Below the pieces are notes generated by a model. That model saw only the letters and a list, made by a program, of their open reading frames with translations, had not been told where the DNA came from and did no database searches. From Legionellaceae bacterium (GTDB lineage Bacteria > Pseudomonadota > Gammaproteobacteria > Legionellales > Legionellaceae), in the NCBI GenBank assembly GCA_018061965.1, contig JAGOTG010000004.1, positions 62,001 through 126,000 on the forward strand: a stretch of 64,000 nucleotides of DNA. Direction: 5' to 3'. The translations under genes and the position numbers were made by a program. Shown in pieces: positions 1 through 9,981 of this stretch (position 1 is the stretch's first letter; each line of letters starts with the position of its first letter).

Positions 1-288
1 ATCGCGACGCCGTAATAAGATTTCTGCGAAATTTAGGGTTGCACCTTGAAACCATTGCGCATCCAACATATGCGTATACTCATTCAGAATCTGAGTGGGT
101 GGTGTGGTGAAATGAATCTGAAAAAAGTCCAAAACGGCTGGCCAAAATAAGGTTGGGTTTTGGATGGAGTACTCATATAATGCTGGATAATCTGGCAAGT
201 CCACGCTGTTTTGTTGCGCAAGTTTTTGCATGAACTGCCATAATTGCGTGGTGTGAGGATGCTTGGGGTGCCACAGAGGTTTGTCCAT
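1..288 (-). CDS. Acetoacetyl-CoA synthetase-like protein, N-terminal part
   Basis: This is the first 96 codons of a gene that continues beyond the left edge. No stop codon is seen in the frame. The start is ATG at 288-286, preceded on the minus strand by a weak GGA about 8 bases upstream. The translation begins MDKPLWHPKH and contains a tryptophan-rich stretch followed by a GATLNFAEILL motif. That arrangement resembles the N-terminal domain of acetoacetate-CoA ligases, which activate acetoacetate with ATP and CoA in the cytoplasm. The AMP-binding core lies outside the window, so the call rests on the N-terminal pattern only. It could be another acyl-CoA synthetase of the same superfamily. It is divergent from recA. 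Confidence 0.6.
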   Translation of the reverse strand, partial: MDKPLWHPKHPHTTQLWQFMQKLAQQNSVDLPDYPALYEYSIQNPTLFWPAVLDFFQIHFTTPPTQILNEYTHMLDAQWFQGATLNFAEILLRRRD

Positions 289-325
289 ATTAAAAAATCC
301 TTTTTTGCTAGTAATAAAGAACTAT

Positions 326-349
326 GTCACTCCCGCGTGGGCGGGGATG
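326..349. repeat. Copy of a GTCAyTCCC...GGGA-type intergenic palindromic repeat
   Basis: The stretch GTCACTCCCGCGTGGGCGGG folds as a short hairpin (CCCGC/GCGGG). It resembles the arms of the longer element at 23868-23952, which suggests a dispersed intergenic repeat family. It lies in the recA upstream region with no coding capacity. A role is not evident. Confidence 0.5.
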
Positions 350-518
350 GCACAACGTAAAATTATCTAGTAACTATTGACCCCATTTTTAGACGCTCGG
401 CAAAACGTGCTGAATAGTTACAATATTTAGTTCTATTCCCCACATTATAGTATTTGAGAAGCGCTGTCATCTGTGGGATAATTTTGAACTGCATTCCTCC
501 TCAACACAGGTGAACAAC

Positions 519-1571
519 ATGACAATAGAAGATAACAAACAAAAAGCGCTGAATGTCGTATTACAGCAGATTGAACGCCAATGGGGCAAAGGGTCTGTGA
601 TGCGTATGGGCGATGGCACTATTGGCCAAGACATTCAAGCTATTTCTACTGGCTCGTTGGGGTTAGACATTGCTTTAGGGATCGGTGGACTACCGCGTGG
701 CCGGATTGTTGAAATTTATGGGCCAGAATCGTCAGGTAAAACTACGTTGACGCTGCAAGTGATCGCCGAATGTCAAAAAACCGGTGGCACCTGTGCTTTT
801 ATTGACGCTGAGCATGCGCTAGATCCTTCTTATGCAGAAAAGCTCGGGGTTAAAGTAGATGAATTATTGATTTCACAACCTGATACCGGTGAACAAGCAT
901 TGGAAATTACAGATATGTTGGTGCGTTCTTCTGCTGTGGATGTGGTGATTATCGATTCGGTAGCAGCGTTAACGCCGAAAGCCGAAATTGAAGGGGAAAT
1001 GGGTGATTCGCATATGGGATTGCAAGCACGGTTGATGTCGCAAGCGTTGCGTAAACTCACGGCTAATATCAAACGCTCAAATACGTTGGTGATCTTTATT
1101 AATCAAATCCGAATGAAAATCGGTGTTATGTTCGGTAGCCCAGAAACCACAACAGGCGGTAATGCCTTAAAATTTTATGCGTCAGTGCGTTTGGATATCC
1201 GTAGGACGGGATCGATCAAAAAAGGCGAAGAGATTGTCGGCAGTGAAACACGCGTCAAAGTGGTCAAAAATAAAGTGGCACCTCCCTTCAAAATGGCTGA
1301 GTTTGATATTTATTATAACGAAGGTATTTCTCGTGAGAGCGAAATCATTCATTTAGCAACCACATTGGGTTTTATTGAAAAATCAGGTGCATGGTATAGT
1401 CATAATGGTGAAAAAATTGGTCAAGGGAAAGATAATGTGCGCGCTTATTTACAGGCAAACCGTGATCTGGCTGCCAATTTGGAACAAAAAATTCGTGCGG
1501 AATTATTAAGCAAAAAAGTGCCCGCGAGCCAAGCACAGCCTGAAGAGTTGTTTGATACCATCGATGGCTGA
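519..1571 (+). CDS. recA: RecA recombinase
   Basis: RecA forms ATP-dependent filaments on single-stranded DNA and drives homologous recombination and repair. The 350-residue protein has the expected length. It shows the Walker A motif GPESSGKTT, the IDAEHALDP segment and the L1/L2 DNA-binding region around [15 protein letters not shown] and [15 protein letters not shown] chose ATG at 519 because [11 protein letters not shown] aligns with the E. coli start and an AGG sits 8 bases upstream; a GTG at 510 is the alternative. The last 8 bases overlap recX. I see no canonical CTG-N10-CAG LexA operator between 360 and 518. That would fit the reported absence of LexA in Legionella, but this is inference. 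Confidence 0.97.
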   Translation: MTIEDNKQKALNVVLQQIERQWGKGSVMRMGDGTIGQDIQAISTGSLGLDIALGIGGLPRGRIVEIYGPESSGKTTLTLQVIAECQKTGGTCAFIDAEHALDPSYAEKLGVKVDELLISQPDTGEQALEITDMLVRSSAVDVVIIDSVAALTPKAEIEGEMGDSHMGLQARLMSQALRKLTANIKRSNTLVIFINQIRMKIGVMFGSPETTTGGNALKFYASVRLDIRRTGSIKKGEEIVGSETRVKVVKNKVAPPFKMAEFDIYYNEGISRESEIIHLATTLGFIEKSGAWYSHNGEKIGQGKDNVRAYLQANRDLAANLEQKIRAELLSKKVPASQAQPEELFDTIDG

Positions 1572-2013
1572 GGTATTTTCAGCAGCAGTTGCCTTGTTGG
1601 CGAGGCGTGAGCACGGCGCCATAGAATTAGCGGATAAACTAGTGAAAAAGGGGTATGCCGCAGACGAGGTTCACAATGCCATTGCTGCTTGTCAGAATTT
1701 GGACTTACAATCGGATCAACGGTTTGTAGGGATGTTGCTGCGGGTCCGTATCGGACAAGGATATGGCCCTGAGCGTATACGCCGAGAAATACAACAGAAA
1801 AAAGTGGACCGAGCGTGCTATGAGCAAGCGCTCGAAACAGAGCCAGTAGATTGGCTGGGGTGTGCTAAGCAAGTGCTCGATAAAAAATACAAATCTTGCG
1901 CGCAACTGTCCTGGCAAATGCAGCAGAAGCAAAAACAATTTTTGCTCTACAGAGGGTTTCCATCGCAGATCATTGCACAACTGTTTAAGATCAATGAAGA
2001 GATAGCAGAATGA
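1564..2013 (+). CDS. recX: Regulatory protein RecX
   Basis: RecX binds RecA filaments and limits recombinase activity. The product is 149 residues, near the family norm, basic and helical, with repeated three-helix-like segments such as [19 protein letters not shown] and [16 protein letters not shown] that are typical of RecX. The gene overlaps the recA stop codon, and its TGA overlaps the alaS ATG, so recA-recX-alaS is probably cotranscribed. ATG at 1564 is taken as the start. A TTG at 1552 with GAAGAG four bases upstream is a real alternative. The call relies on sequence pattern and on the conserved recA-recX neighbourhood. Confidence 0.9.
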   Translation: MAEVFSAAVALLARREHGAIELADKLVKKGYAADEVHNAIAACQNLDLQSDQRFVGMLLRVRIGQGYGPERIRREIQQKKVDRACYEQALETEPVDWLGCAKQVLDKKYKSCAQLSWQMQQKQKQFLLYRGFPSQIIAQLFKINEEIAE

Positions 2014-4598
2014 ATACAAGCGAATTACGACAAGCATTTTTAGATTATTTTGTGCAACAGGGACATACCTTGGTACCAAGTAGTTCTTTGGTCCCCCATA
2101 ACGATCCCACGTTATTGTTTACCAATGCAGGCATGGTGCAATTTAAAGATGTGTTTTTGGGTCAAGAACAACGACCGTATCGGCGCGCTGTGACCGTGCA
2201 ACGCTGTTTGCGCGCAGGCGGAAAGCATAATGATTTAGAAAATGTTGGCTATACCGCGCGACATCATACTTTTTTTGAGATGTTGGGGAATTTCAGTTTT
2301 GGAGATTATTTTAAACACGATGCCATCCGTTTTGCTTGGGAGTTTTTAACCCAAGTATTAAAAATTCCTGCTCAGCGCTTGTGGGTGTCAGTATATCAAG
2401 ATGATGACGAAGCGGCGGACATTTGGCTGAATGAAATTGGCGTGGCAGCAGATCGGATTTCGCGTTGTGGTGAAAAAGATAATTTTTGGTCAATGGGCGA
2501 TACGGGTCCCTGTGGTCCCTGTACTGAAATTTTTTATGATCACGGGCCAGATATAGCCGGTGGACCGCCTGGGAGTCCGGATGCAGATGGGGATCGTTAC
2601 ATCGAGATCTGGAATTTGGTGTTCATGCAATTTAATCGGGATCAGCACGGACATTTGCATCCATTGCCGCAACCCTCTGTGGATACCGGTATGGGGTTGG
2701 AGCGGATATCTGCTTTACTGCAAGGCGTCCATAACAATTTTCATATCGATTTATTTCAAGATCTCATTAAAGCGATTCTTCAATTTAAAGCGGATTTGGA
2801 TCCTAGTCATCCTTCTTTAAAAGTGATCGCCGATCATCTGCGCGCTTGTGCATTTTTATTAACAGATGGCGTGATACCTAGTAATGAAGGGCGTGGCTAC
2901 GTTTTGCGTCGTATCATTAGACGAGCGGTTCGTCATGGTTATGCATTGGGGTTACCGATCCCGTTTTTTCATCGCTTAGTCGCGCCGTTGGTGACTATCA
3001 TGGGCAGCGCCTATCCAGAGTTGCGCAAGCAGCAATCCCATATTGAACAGCGTCTTGAGCAAGAAGAGCAACAATTCATGCGGACTTTGGATCAAGGATT
3101 GGGTTTATTGCAAGCCCAAATTCAAACAGACCATTTGCAAACCATTTCTGGAGAGCTGGCCTTTAAATTGTACGATACGTATGGTTTTCCATTGGATTTG
3201 ACAGCAGATATTGCGCGTGAGCATGGTTTGCAAGTCGATCTGGAAGGATTTCAACATTATATGCAGCAGCAACGTGCTCAATCACAATCTGCAAGTCAAT
3301 TTGACGGTCATTATCATGAGTTGATAGCGCTTGCTGTGACATCGCATTTTCATGGCTATGAACAAGACGAAATACAGTCAGATATTGTTGCTTTGTTGCA
3401 AGATGGAAAATTAGTAGAACAGTTGAAGCATGGTGATAAAGGTTCTGTCATCTTGGCTGAAACTCCTTTTTATGCAGAAGCAGGGGGACAGGTTGGGGAC
3501 AAAGGTACTTTGTCGGGAGACGCTCTGTTATTTCGTGTAGATGAGACACGCCAACAAGGGTCTGCAATTGTGCATCATGGTGAAGTGCTGAAAGGAGAGC
3601 TGTCGGCTAAGCAACGAGTGTGGGCTACTATTGATGAATTAAGACGCGATGGGATTCGTTTACACCATAGTGCCACCCATTTATTGCATGCCGCATTACG
3701 CGTTGTGCTGGGTGAGCACGTGCAACAAAAAGGCTCTTTGGTTGAATCAGATCGCGCTCGCTTTGATTTTACGCATGGTGCTGCGATTAGTGGACTGGAT
3801 TTGGAACGAGTCGAAACGTTGGTGAATGAACAGATTCGTTTAAATCAGTCGATTGACACTGCGATTATGTCTTTGGAAGAAGCCAAACTGACAGGTGCTG
3901 CTGCATTATTTGATGAAAAGTATGCGGATACGGTTCGAGTTTTATCAATGGGAAGTTTTTCTAAAGAGCTTTGTGGTGGCACGCATGCTAGCCGCACAGG
4001 CGATTTGGGATTATTCAAAATTACGGCTGAATATGGTGTGGCAAGTGGTGTCCGACGCATTGAATTTGTGGCGGGCAATGCTGCGTTGCTGTGGGTGAAT
4101 CATCGGCTACAGACTTTGAATACGCTGGCTGTAGTCATGAAAACGCAACCTGAAATGGTGGTCGATAAGGTCCAACATGCTATGGATGCCATGAAGCAGC
4201 AGGAAAAAGATTTGCAACAATATCAACAGATTGCTTTGCAGCAAGAAAGTATTGTTTTACGGCAACAAGTCCAGATGCTGGGAGACGTGGCATTATTGAT
4301 CAAACAATTGGATCATTTGGATGCCAAAGGGTTGCGCTCGTTATTGGATCAACTCAAGTCGAGTATTGCGAATTCCGTGATCATTTTGTATGCCGTGCAT
4401 GAGGGTAATTTAGCGGTTGTAGTGGGTGTTAGCAAAGCTATTTTAGGTAAAGTGCCTTCAGCTGGGGTGTTGGTAAAACAGATTTGTGGTAAAGGCGGCG
4501 GACGTGATGATATGGCGCAGGGCGGTGGTCCCATGCCGAGTGATTTGGGTGAACGGATAGCTCAGTTGCGTACGATGTTGAATTCTGCGGGTCGGTAG
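2010..4598 (+). CDS. alaS: Alanyl-tRNA synthetase
   Basis: AlaRS charges tRNA-Ala in the cytoplasm and edits mischarged serine and glycine. The 862-residue protein has near-standard length. It starts [14 protein letters not shown] and shows the class II core motifs (GGKHNDLENVGYTARHHTFF and NVVFM-like segment), the editing domain with HHSATHLLHAALR, and the CGGTHASRTGDLGLF zinc/editing motif. It ends with a C-Ala domain containing GKGGGRDDMAQGGG. Its ATG overlaps the recX stop in the sequence ATGA, indicating translational coupling. The order recA-recX-alaS is common in gammaproteobacteria. Confidence 0.97.
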   Translation: MNTSELRQAFLDYFVQQGHTLVPSSSLVPHNDPTLLFTNAGMVQFKDVFLGQEQRPYRRAVTVQRCLRAGGKHNDLENVGYTARHHTFFEMLGNFSFGDYFKHDAIRFAWEFLTQVLKIPAQRLWVSVYQDDDEAADIWLNEIGVAADRISRCGEKDNFWSMGDTGPCGPCTEIFYDHGPDIAGGPPGSPDADGDRYIEIWNLVFMQFNRDQHGHLHPLPQPSVDTGMGLERISALLQGVHNNFHIDLFQDLIKAILQFKADLDPSHPSLKVIADHLRACAFLLTDGVIPSNEGRGYVLRRIIRRAVRHGYALGLPIPFFHRLVAPLVTIMGSAYPELRKQQSHIEQRLEQEEQQFMRTLDQGLGLLQAQIQTDHLQTISGELAFKLYDTYGFPLDLTADIAREHGLQVDLEGFQHYMQQQRAQSQSASQFDGHYHELIALAVTSHFHGYEQDEIQSDIVALLQDGKLVEQLKHGDKGSVILAETPFYAEAGGQVGDKGTLSGDALLFRVDETRQQGSAIVHHGEVLKGELSAKQRVWATIDELRRDGIRLHHSATHLLHAALRVVLGEHVQQKGSLVESDRARFDFTHGAAISGLDLERVETLVNEQIRLNQSIDTAIMSLEEAKLTGAAALFDEKYADTVRVLSMGSFSKELCGGTHASRTGDLGLFKITAEYGVASGVRRIEFVAGNAALLWVNHRLQTLNTLAVVMKTQPEMVVDKVQHAMDAMKQQEKDLQQYQQIALQQESIVLRQQVQMLGDVALLIKQLDHLDAKGLRSLLDQLKSSIANSVIILYAVHEGNLAVVVGVSKAILGKVPSAGVLVKQICGKGGGRDDMAQGGGPMPSDLGERIAQLRTMLNSAGR

Positions 4599-4605
4599 CC
4601 GTATT

Positions 4606-4632
4606 CCCCTTCTCCCTAGAAAGGAGACGGGG
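4606..4632. repeat. Hairpin after alaS (imperfect inverted repeat)
   Basis: CCCCTTCTCC and GGAGACGGGG form a 10-base stem with one mismatch and a 7-base loop just downstream of alaS. No run of T follows, so it is not a convincing intrinsic terminator. It could be a dispersed palindromic repeat or an RNA-stabilising hairpin. Confidence 0.5.
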
Positions 4633-4724
4633 GAAATAGAGAAAGCCCAGAATGCTCGTGGTTTTTAAAAACTCCTGGTATAGTAATACTTTGCGCAGTA
4701 CAAAAGTGGCAACGGAGAGCTGCA

Positions 4725-5447
4725 TTGGATGCCTTGTCAAAAAAGACGCAGGTACAGGAACGGACTCAAGAAGCTTTGGTGAAAAGCCATGCTTTATTGG
4801 TGAAAAAAATTGCATATCATTTGGCTGGTCGTTTGCCACGTTCGATTTTAATGGATGATTTGATGCAAGCGGGGATGCTGGGTTTGCTAGAAGCAGTGCG
4901 TTCTTATGATGATAACAAAGGGGCTGCTTTTGAGACGTATGCTAGTATCCGGATCCGTGGTTTTATGTTGGATGAAGTGCGACGCAATGATTGGGTCCCT
5001 CGTTCGGTATACCGCAATGCGCGACTCGTTGCGCGTGCTGTGCGTATCGTAGAGAATCGGCATGGGCGTGAAGCCAGTGATCATGATGTGGCGCAAGAGT
5101 TGGGATTGGGTCTGCAGGAGTACCATGAATTACTGGCAGATACCAATGGTGCTCATTTGTATGGTTTCGATGATTTGGGCGTGACAGATGATGTATTGTG
5201 TGATGAGGCTAATGGCGCAGCAACCGAACCGCAAGCAAATGTCCTGAATGCTGATTTCAAATCTCAGTTGACTGCTGTGATTGATGGTCTGCCGCAGAAT
5301 GAGCGCATGGTTTTGTCTTTATATTATGAACATGATTTGAATTTGAAAGAGATTGGTGATGTGATGGGCGTGACCGAGTCGCGAGTTTCCCAGATTCATA
5401 GCCAAGCAACGCACCGAATTCGAGCGCGTTTAGAACAGGATAGGTAA
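4725..5447 (+). CDS. fliA: RNA polymerase sigma factor FliA (sigma-28 type)
   Basis: This is a sigma factor of the FliA/sigma-28 group, which directs RNA polymerase to flagellar and motility-class promoters. The 240-residue protein has region 2 with MDDLMQAGMLGLLEAV and FETYASIRIRGFMLDE, followed by the RRNDWVPRSV segment typical of FliA. Region 4 contains NERMVLSLYYEHDLNLKEIG and VTESRVSQIHSQA. The TTG start at 4725 is supported by GGAGAG five bases upstream. The gene is not next to any flagellar gene here; it sits between alaS and prfB and overlaps the prfB start by one base. Whether the organism makes flagella cannot be told from this window. Confidence 0.9.
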   Translation: MDALSKKTQVQERTQEALVKSHALLVKKIAYHLAGRLPRSILMDDLMQAGMLGLLEAVRSYDDNKGAAFETYASIRIRGFMLDEVRRNDWVPRSVYRNARLVARAVRIVENRHGREASDHDVAQELGLGLQEYHELLADTNGAHLYGFDDLGVTDDVLCDEANGAATEPQANVLNADFKSQLTAVIDGLPQNERMVLSLYYEHDLNLKEIGDVMGVTESRVSQIHSQATHRIRARLEQDR

Positions 5448-6557
5448 TGATGTTAGAGTTGAATCAATTGCATTTGCACATGGCAGATTTAGAAAGTCGG
5501 ATTACTGCGCTTCGGGGGTATCTTTGACTACGATCGTTTGGCCGAACGCTTAATAGAAGTCGTACGCGAATTAGAGTCGCCTACCATTTGGAATAATCCT
5601 GAACAGGCACAAACCTTGGGACGTGAGCGCGCCCATTTGGAAGGTATTGTGCATAGTCTCCAAGATTTAACCCAATCATTGCGTGATTTGATTGATTTAT
5701 TGGACATGGCGGTTGCGGAGTCTGATGAAGCAGTGATTCAGGGCGTGGTGAAAGATTTGACTGCTATTACTACCCAAGTGAATGCTTTGGAGTTCCAACG
5801 GATGTTTTCGGGTAAAATGGACCAAGCTAATGCTTATGTCGATATCCAATCAGGTTCCGGAGGTACGGAAGCACAAGATTGGGCCGAGATGATATTGCGC
5901 ATGTATTTACGCTGGGGAGAGCAGCACGGATTTGACCCTGCCTTGATTGAATGTTCGGCAGGGGATGTGGCAGGGATCAAATCAGCCACCATTTATATGC
6001 AAGGACCCTATGCCTTTGGTTGGTTACGTACGGAGACCGGTGTCCATCGGTTGGTACGCAAATCTCCTTTTGATTCAGGAAACCGGCGCCATACTTCATT
6101 TGCTTCAGTTTTTGTGTCGCCAGAAGTAGACGAAGACGTTGCGATTGAGATCAATCCGGCTGATTTGCGGATTGATACCTATCGTGCTTCGGGCGCGGGC
6201 GGACAACATGTGAACCGAACGGATTCCGCGGTGCGGATTACTCATATGCCTTCTGGCATCGTCGTACAATGTCAAACGGATCGTAGTCAGCACAAAAATA
6301 AAGATCAGGCTATGAAGCAATTGCGCGCGAAATTGTATGAAATGGAAATGCAAAAGAAAAATGCTGCATTACAAGCATTAGAAGACACCAAATCGGATAT
6401 TGGTTGGGGGTCGCAAATTCGATCTTATGTTTTGGACCAATCCCGGATCAAAGATTTACGTACTGGCGTTGAGACCAGCAATACGCAAGCCGTATTGGAT
6501 GGGGCATTGGACCAGTTTATTGAAGCCAGTTTGAAAGCAGGAGTAGACAACGAATGA
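5447..6557 (+). CDS. prfB: Peptide chain release factor 2 (programmed +1 frameshift)
   Basis: RF2 recognises UGA and UAA stop codons and triggers peptide release. Translation starts at ATG 5447 (or 5450), reads 26 codons to an in-frame TGA at 5525-5527, then continues after a +1 shift for 343 residues to a stop at 6555-6557. The product is about 369 residues, close to E. coli RF2 (365). After the shift it reads DYDRLAERL, the expected continuation of RGYL. The stop-recognition tripeptide SPF (in [13 protein letters not shown]) and the catalytic GGQ (in [13 protein letters not shown]) are both present. The gene overlaps lysS in the sequence ATGA. Automated gene callers would miss the first 26 codons. 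Confidence 0.96.
5513..5528 (+). promoter_or_regulatory. prfB programmed +1 frameshift site
   Basis: The sequence CGGGGGTATCTTTGAC contains the Shine-Dalgarno-like GGGGG, the slippery CTT T and the UGA stop codon followed by C. It differs from the classical RF2 recoding element only at its first base. In the known mechanism, low RF2 lets the ribosome pause at UGA and slip forward one base, giving autoregulation. The arrangement is read directly from the sequence; the function is established for this family. Confidence 0.95.
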
Positions 6558-8047
6558 CCACTGAAGAGTTGATAGATGATCGTGACGTGTATGAGATTCG
6601 TCAGCAAAAATTAGCCGATTTACGGGCTCAAGGATTTGATTTTCCGAATCACTTTAGACGCAGTCACCAAGCGGCTGACATTATGCAAAAATACGCGACT
6701 ACGTCAGCAGAAACGCTGGCCGCAGAACCAATCGAAGTGGCGATTGCGGGACGGATTATGTTACGTCGTTTAATGGGGAAGGCGAGTTTTTGCCATTTGC
6801 AGGATGTATCTGGCCGCATTCAAGTCTATGTGCGCGGGCAAGATGTTGGTGATGACAGTTATGAGCAGTTCAAACTCTGGGATTTGGGCGATATTATTGG
6901 GGTGCATGGATATCTATTCATCACCAAAACGGGTGAGCTGACAGTGCATGCGACGACAGTTCAATTGTTGACTAAATCGTTGCGTCCCTTGCCAGATAAA
7001 TTCCATGGTTTGACTGACCAAGAAATGCGGTATCGCAAACGGTATGTGGATTTGATTGCGAATGAAGAGAGCCGCCAAGTGTTTTTAGTTCGTTCGCAAA
7101 TTGTCAAAAAATTACGACAATTTATGGATCAGCATCAGTTTTTGGAAGTGGAAACACCCATGATGCATCCTATTCCTGGTGGCGCTGTAGCCAGACCGTT
7201 TGTGACGTATCACAATACTTTAGATATGGAGCTGTATTTACGGATTGCGCCTGAATTGTACCTCAAACGCTTGGTAGTTGGGGGGTTTGAGCGGGTGTAT
7301 GAAATTAATCGGAATTTTCGCAATGAAGGGATTTCAACCCGGCATAATCCAGAATTCACGATGATTGAATTCTATCAAGCGTATGCAGATTATAAGGATT
7401 TGATGAATTTCACAGAAGACTTATTAAAATACCTATGCGACGAAGTATTACAACAACGCCAAATTGTTTATCAAGGTCATCAGATTGATTTTAATCAACC
7501 GTTTGCCAGACTTACGATTCAAGAGGCGATTTTACAGTATCATCCGACAGTGACTATGGAACAACTTCAGACGGTGGAAAGTTGCCGTGCGCTATTAGAT
7601 AAACTAGGATTTTCCTACCAACAGGCAGACAAAGCAGATAAATTACAAATGATTCTGTTTGAAGAAACGGTTGAGCATCAATTGATTCAACCCACCTTTG
7701 TGATGGCATATCCTACGGTGGTATCGCCATTAGCGCGATCTTCGGCCGCTGATCCCAATGTGACGGATCGTTTTGAATTATTTATTGCTGGTCGTGAATT
7801 GGCAAATGGATTTTCTGAATTGAATGATGCACAAGATCAAGCTGCACGGTTTAAGCGCCAAGTTGAAGAAAAAGAAGCGGGTGATCTGGAAGCTATGCAT
7901 TTTGATTCTGATTATATTGAGGCTCTAGAATATGGCTTGCCACCTACCGCAGGAGAGGGCATTGGGATCGATCGACTGGTGATGTTATTTACCAACGCAG
8001 CTTCGATTCGAGATGTGATTTTGTTCCCACAAATGCGAGCTCAATAG
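6554..8047 (+). CDS. lysS: Lysyl-tRNA synthetase (class II)
   Basis: LysRS attaches lysine to tRNA-Lys. The 497-residue protein has an N-terminal OB-fold anticodon-binding domain ([15 protein letters not shown], then [10 protein letters not shown]), class II motif 2 ([17 protein letters not shown] followed by [12 protein letters not shown]) and motif 3 ([15 protein letters not shown]). Length matches the bacterial family. Its ATG overlaps the prfB stop codon, an arrangement shared with E. coli and many gammaproteobacteria. It is the last gene of the plus-strand run and converges on the unknown gene at 8075. Confidence 0.97.
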   Translation: MTTEELIDDRDVYEIRQQKLADLRAQGFDFPNHFRRSHQAADIMQKYATTSAETLAAEPIEVAIAGRIMLRRLMGKASFCHLQDVSGRIQVYVRGQDVGDDSYEQFKLWDLGDIIGVHGYLFITKTGELTVHATTVQLLTKSLRPLPDKFHGLTDQEMRYRKRYVDLIANEESRQVFLVRSQIVKKLRQFMDQHQFLEVETPMMHPIPGGAVARPFVTYHNTLDMELYLRIAPELYLKRLVVGGFERVYEINRNFRNEGISTRHNPEFTMIEFYQAYADYKDLMNFTEDLLKYLCDEVLQQRQIVYQGHQIDFNQPFARLTIQEAILQYHPTVTMEQLQTVESCRALLDKLGFSYQQADKADKLQMILFEETVEHQLIQPTFVMAYPTVVSPLARSSAADPNVTDRFELFIAGRELANGFSELNDAQDQAARFKRQVEEKEAGDLEAMHFDSDYIEALEYGLPPTAGEGIGIDRLVMLFTNAASIRDVILFPQMRAQ

Positions 8048-8074
8048 TCATTCGTGGAAGGTATATACGGTTAG

Positions 8075-9463
8075 TTAGGTAACAAAACCAGATATAGTCG
8101 CCTTATCCTGCACCGTGTCGCCGTTTAATTCAAGATCTTGAGTTTGTTGCGCCAAATTAAAGATATTTAAGTTTGGACGCGCTCGGACAGGTTTCGGGCG
8201 GTGGAGTGTAAGCAAAGTATTCTGTGTTTCGCTGTTTAATTTAGGGTCATGGGTTTGTTTTTCTGAACCAAAGATACTTAAGCCTTGGTGACTTTGAATA
8301 GGTTTCGGGCAGGAGAGTTTAGCTACAGCCGGTAAAGTTGCAGAACTTTTTACCGGGCTAGGCGATTTTGGTTTTTTGCACTGTGCAATCAATTTATTGG
8401 CCACCTCAATAGGTAAAGGACAGCTATTAGGAGGAAATGCTTGCACTATTTCCTTAACATCACTTTCATACATTGAGTTGACTGGACCTTTTCCTAAAAT
8501 AACAGGCCCCATTTTTACCTGAGAAGCGTCAAAGTCTTCATCGGAGTTCCATGCAACACTCTGATAGGCCGAATTTAGAGGTAGTAATGTCGGGTGGGTT
8601 TGATAGAACAAATCAATGGGATACAATAAGTCTGTTCGGTCATCTAGGTGAAGGGTATCAAATGCTTTTTTAATTTTGTTGGCAACAAATTGATGCAACA
8701 CAAAGAGCACTAGGATTTTAGAGGTATCGTCAAATTTAATACTGTTACCTGGGTATGATGGTTGATTGAGTTCTGTTGTAAATAATGATATTTGTTGGCC
8801 AAATTTATTTTGAGCGGTTATTTGTGACGGCTGCCAAGTATCACGCCATTGTTTGTATTCCTCAAATTGCTCAAGTTCCACTGACCAACTTTGCAAAAAA
8901 CTCTTAACGCCTGCTTCGTCGTATTCACAAGTCAATTGATTATACCATGCTTGAAATTGCTCTTGTGTCAACTCTGAAACTTCGTTACCTGAAGTATCTT
9001 GGATAGAGATAGGGATTGGACGATGGCATTCAACTGTACGCATCTTCACATAAGTAGATGGTTCCATTTGCTTCAGGGTAGTGCCTATCTCAAGGTCATT
9101 AAATAAATCTGATGTAAGTAGATTAATTCTTTGTACCTTAGGTGCTCGTATATTTAGCGCTTTTCGTAAGCAAACTGCTAATTCTTTGGCAAATTCATTG
9201 AGTAAAAGGGAGCAACTTACCAATTGATTACCATGAGTTTTATAATGAATCACAGCATTGTAATAATCTGTGAGTACAGATTGTCGCAGAGAACCAATGG
9301 CTATGGCAACAAATTTGTAATATGGACGGGCTGAGCAATATGCAATAATAAACTCTATAAGTTTATTACGTGCCTCGGGTGTATCTGTGCATCCATCAAA
9401 GTCTAAACTTAAAACCAGCGTATCTGGAATATCACGATGGTTTATTTCTTGCATATTTTGCAT
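8075..9463 (-). CDS. Unknown protein with HAD-like N-terminal motif and C-terminal tandem repeat
   Basis: I do not recognise a characterised family. The frame stays open to a first ATG at 9490; I chose ATG at 9463 because GGGTG lies about four bases upstream and nothing ribosome-like precedes 9490. Near the N-terminus LVLSLDFDGCTDT resembles HAD phosphatase motif I (DxDGxT), but later HAD motifs are not obvious, so an enzyme activity is only a possibility. The C-terminal 70 or so residues contain two imperfect copies of a roughly 37-residue unit, beginning PKPIQSHQGLSIFG and PKPVRARPNLNIFN. No signal peptide or membrane segment is seen. It is transcribed alone, opposite lysS. I infer an effector-like protein of an intracellular bacterium, with low certainty. 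Confidence 0.6.
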   Translation of the reverse strand: MQNMQEINHRDIPDTLVLSLDFDGCTDTPEARNKLIEFIIAYCSARPYYKFVAIAIGSLRQSVLTDYYNAVIHYKTHGNQLVSCSLLLNEFAKELAVCLRKALNIRAPKVQRINLLTSDLFNDLEIGTTLKQMEPSTYVKMRTVECHRPIPISIQDTSGNEVSELTQEQFQAWYNQLTCEYDEAGVKSFLQSWSVELEQFEEYKQWRDTWQPSQITAQNKFGQQISLFTTELNQPSYPGNSIKFDDTSKILVLFVLHQFVANKIKKAFDTLHLDDRTDLLYPIDLFYQTHPTLLPLNSAYQSVAWNSDEDFDASQVKMGPVILGKGPVNSMYESDVKEIVQAFPPNSCPLPIEVANKLIAQCKKPKSPSPVKSSATLPAVAKLSCPKPIQSHQGLSIFGSEKQTHDPKLNSETQNTLLTLHRPKPVRARPNLNIFNLAQQTQDLELNGDTVQDKATISGFVT

Positions 9464-9576
9464 CACACACCCAATATTAAAAATAAACATATTATATATT
9501 ATTTTTATAAAAATACAAATATAAATCCAATTTGATTTCTTATTGGTCTTTTTGGTTGCTTTAATCTTATCTATAG

Positions 9577-9978
9577 AAGGGAGGAATCACTTGTATTAGT
9601 GGTCCTGTCGAAGAAGGAAATGTAACAATTATTAAAACTGCTTTTAAAGTACAGCAAGCTACATTTCTTGCGCAACTGATTGGCATTATATCTCAAGAAG
9701 TACTTGAAGGAGTTAACCAAAACCGACATCGTTTATATCAACGCCCAAAGAAAAAAACTAAGCAAAATTTAGGGCTAGAATGGGCGGTAATTCGCAAAAA
9801 ACTGCAAATTTTGCGCGATCTACAACATTTAATCAAATGGAAACAGAGCGACAAAGCCGCAACAACGATTCCAGATGTTTTAAAGAAAGGAAATTTACGT
9901 CCAGGAATAAAGGTATTTCTGGGAGCAGGTAAACGCAGCTCTAAAGAAATTAACGCTTTAATTTTATTTAGAATTTAA
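9577..9978 (+). pseudogene. Open frame without a normal start codon; decayed gene or non-ATG start
   Basis: An open frame of 133 codons ends at TAA 9976-9978. It reads CISGPVEEGNVTIIKTAFK, continues through a basic segment (YQRPKKKTKQ) and ends LGAGKRSSKEINALILFRI. There is no in-frame ATG, GTG or early TTG. A very strong ribosome-binding sequence, AAGGGAGG at 9577-9584, lies directly upstream of ATC (9586) and ATT (9595). Either the start codon mutated and the gene is dead, or translation begins at ATT as in infC. I do not recognise the family. The composition looks coding, with no internal stop. Confidence 0.4.
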
Positions 9979-9981
9979 GTA

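Noticed and set aside
4606..4632. Hairpin after alaS as an intrinsic terminator
   Set aside because: The stem is good but no U-tract follows, so I listed it as a repeat.
4438..4839. Antisense ORF of 133 codons across the alaS/fliA junction
   Set aside because: No ribosome site, low-complexity translation, and both overlapping sense genes are certain.
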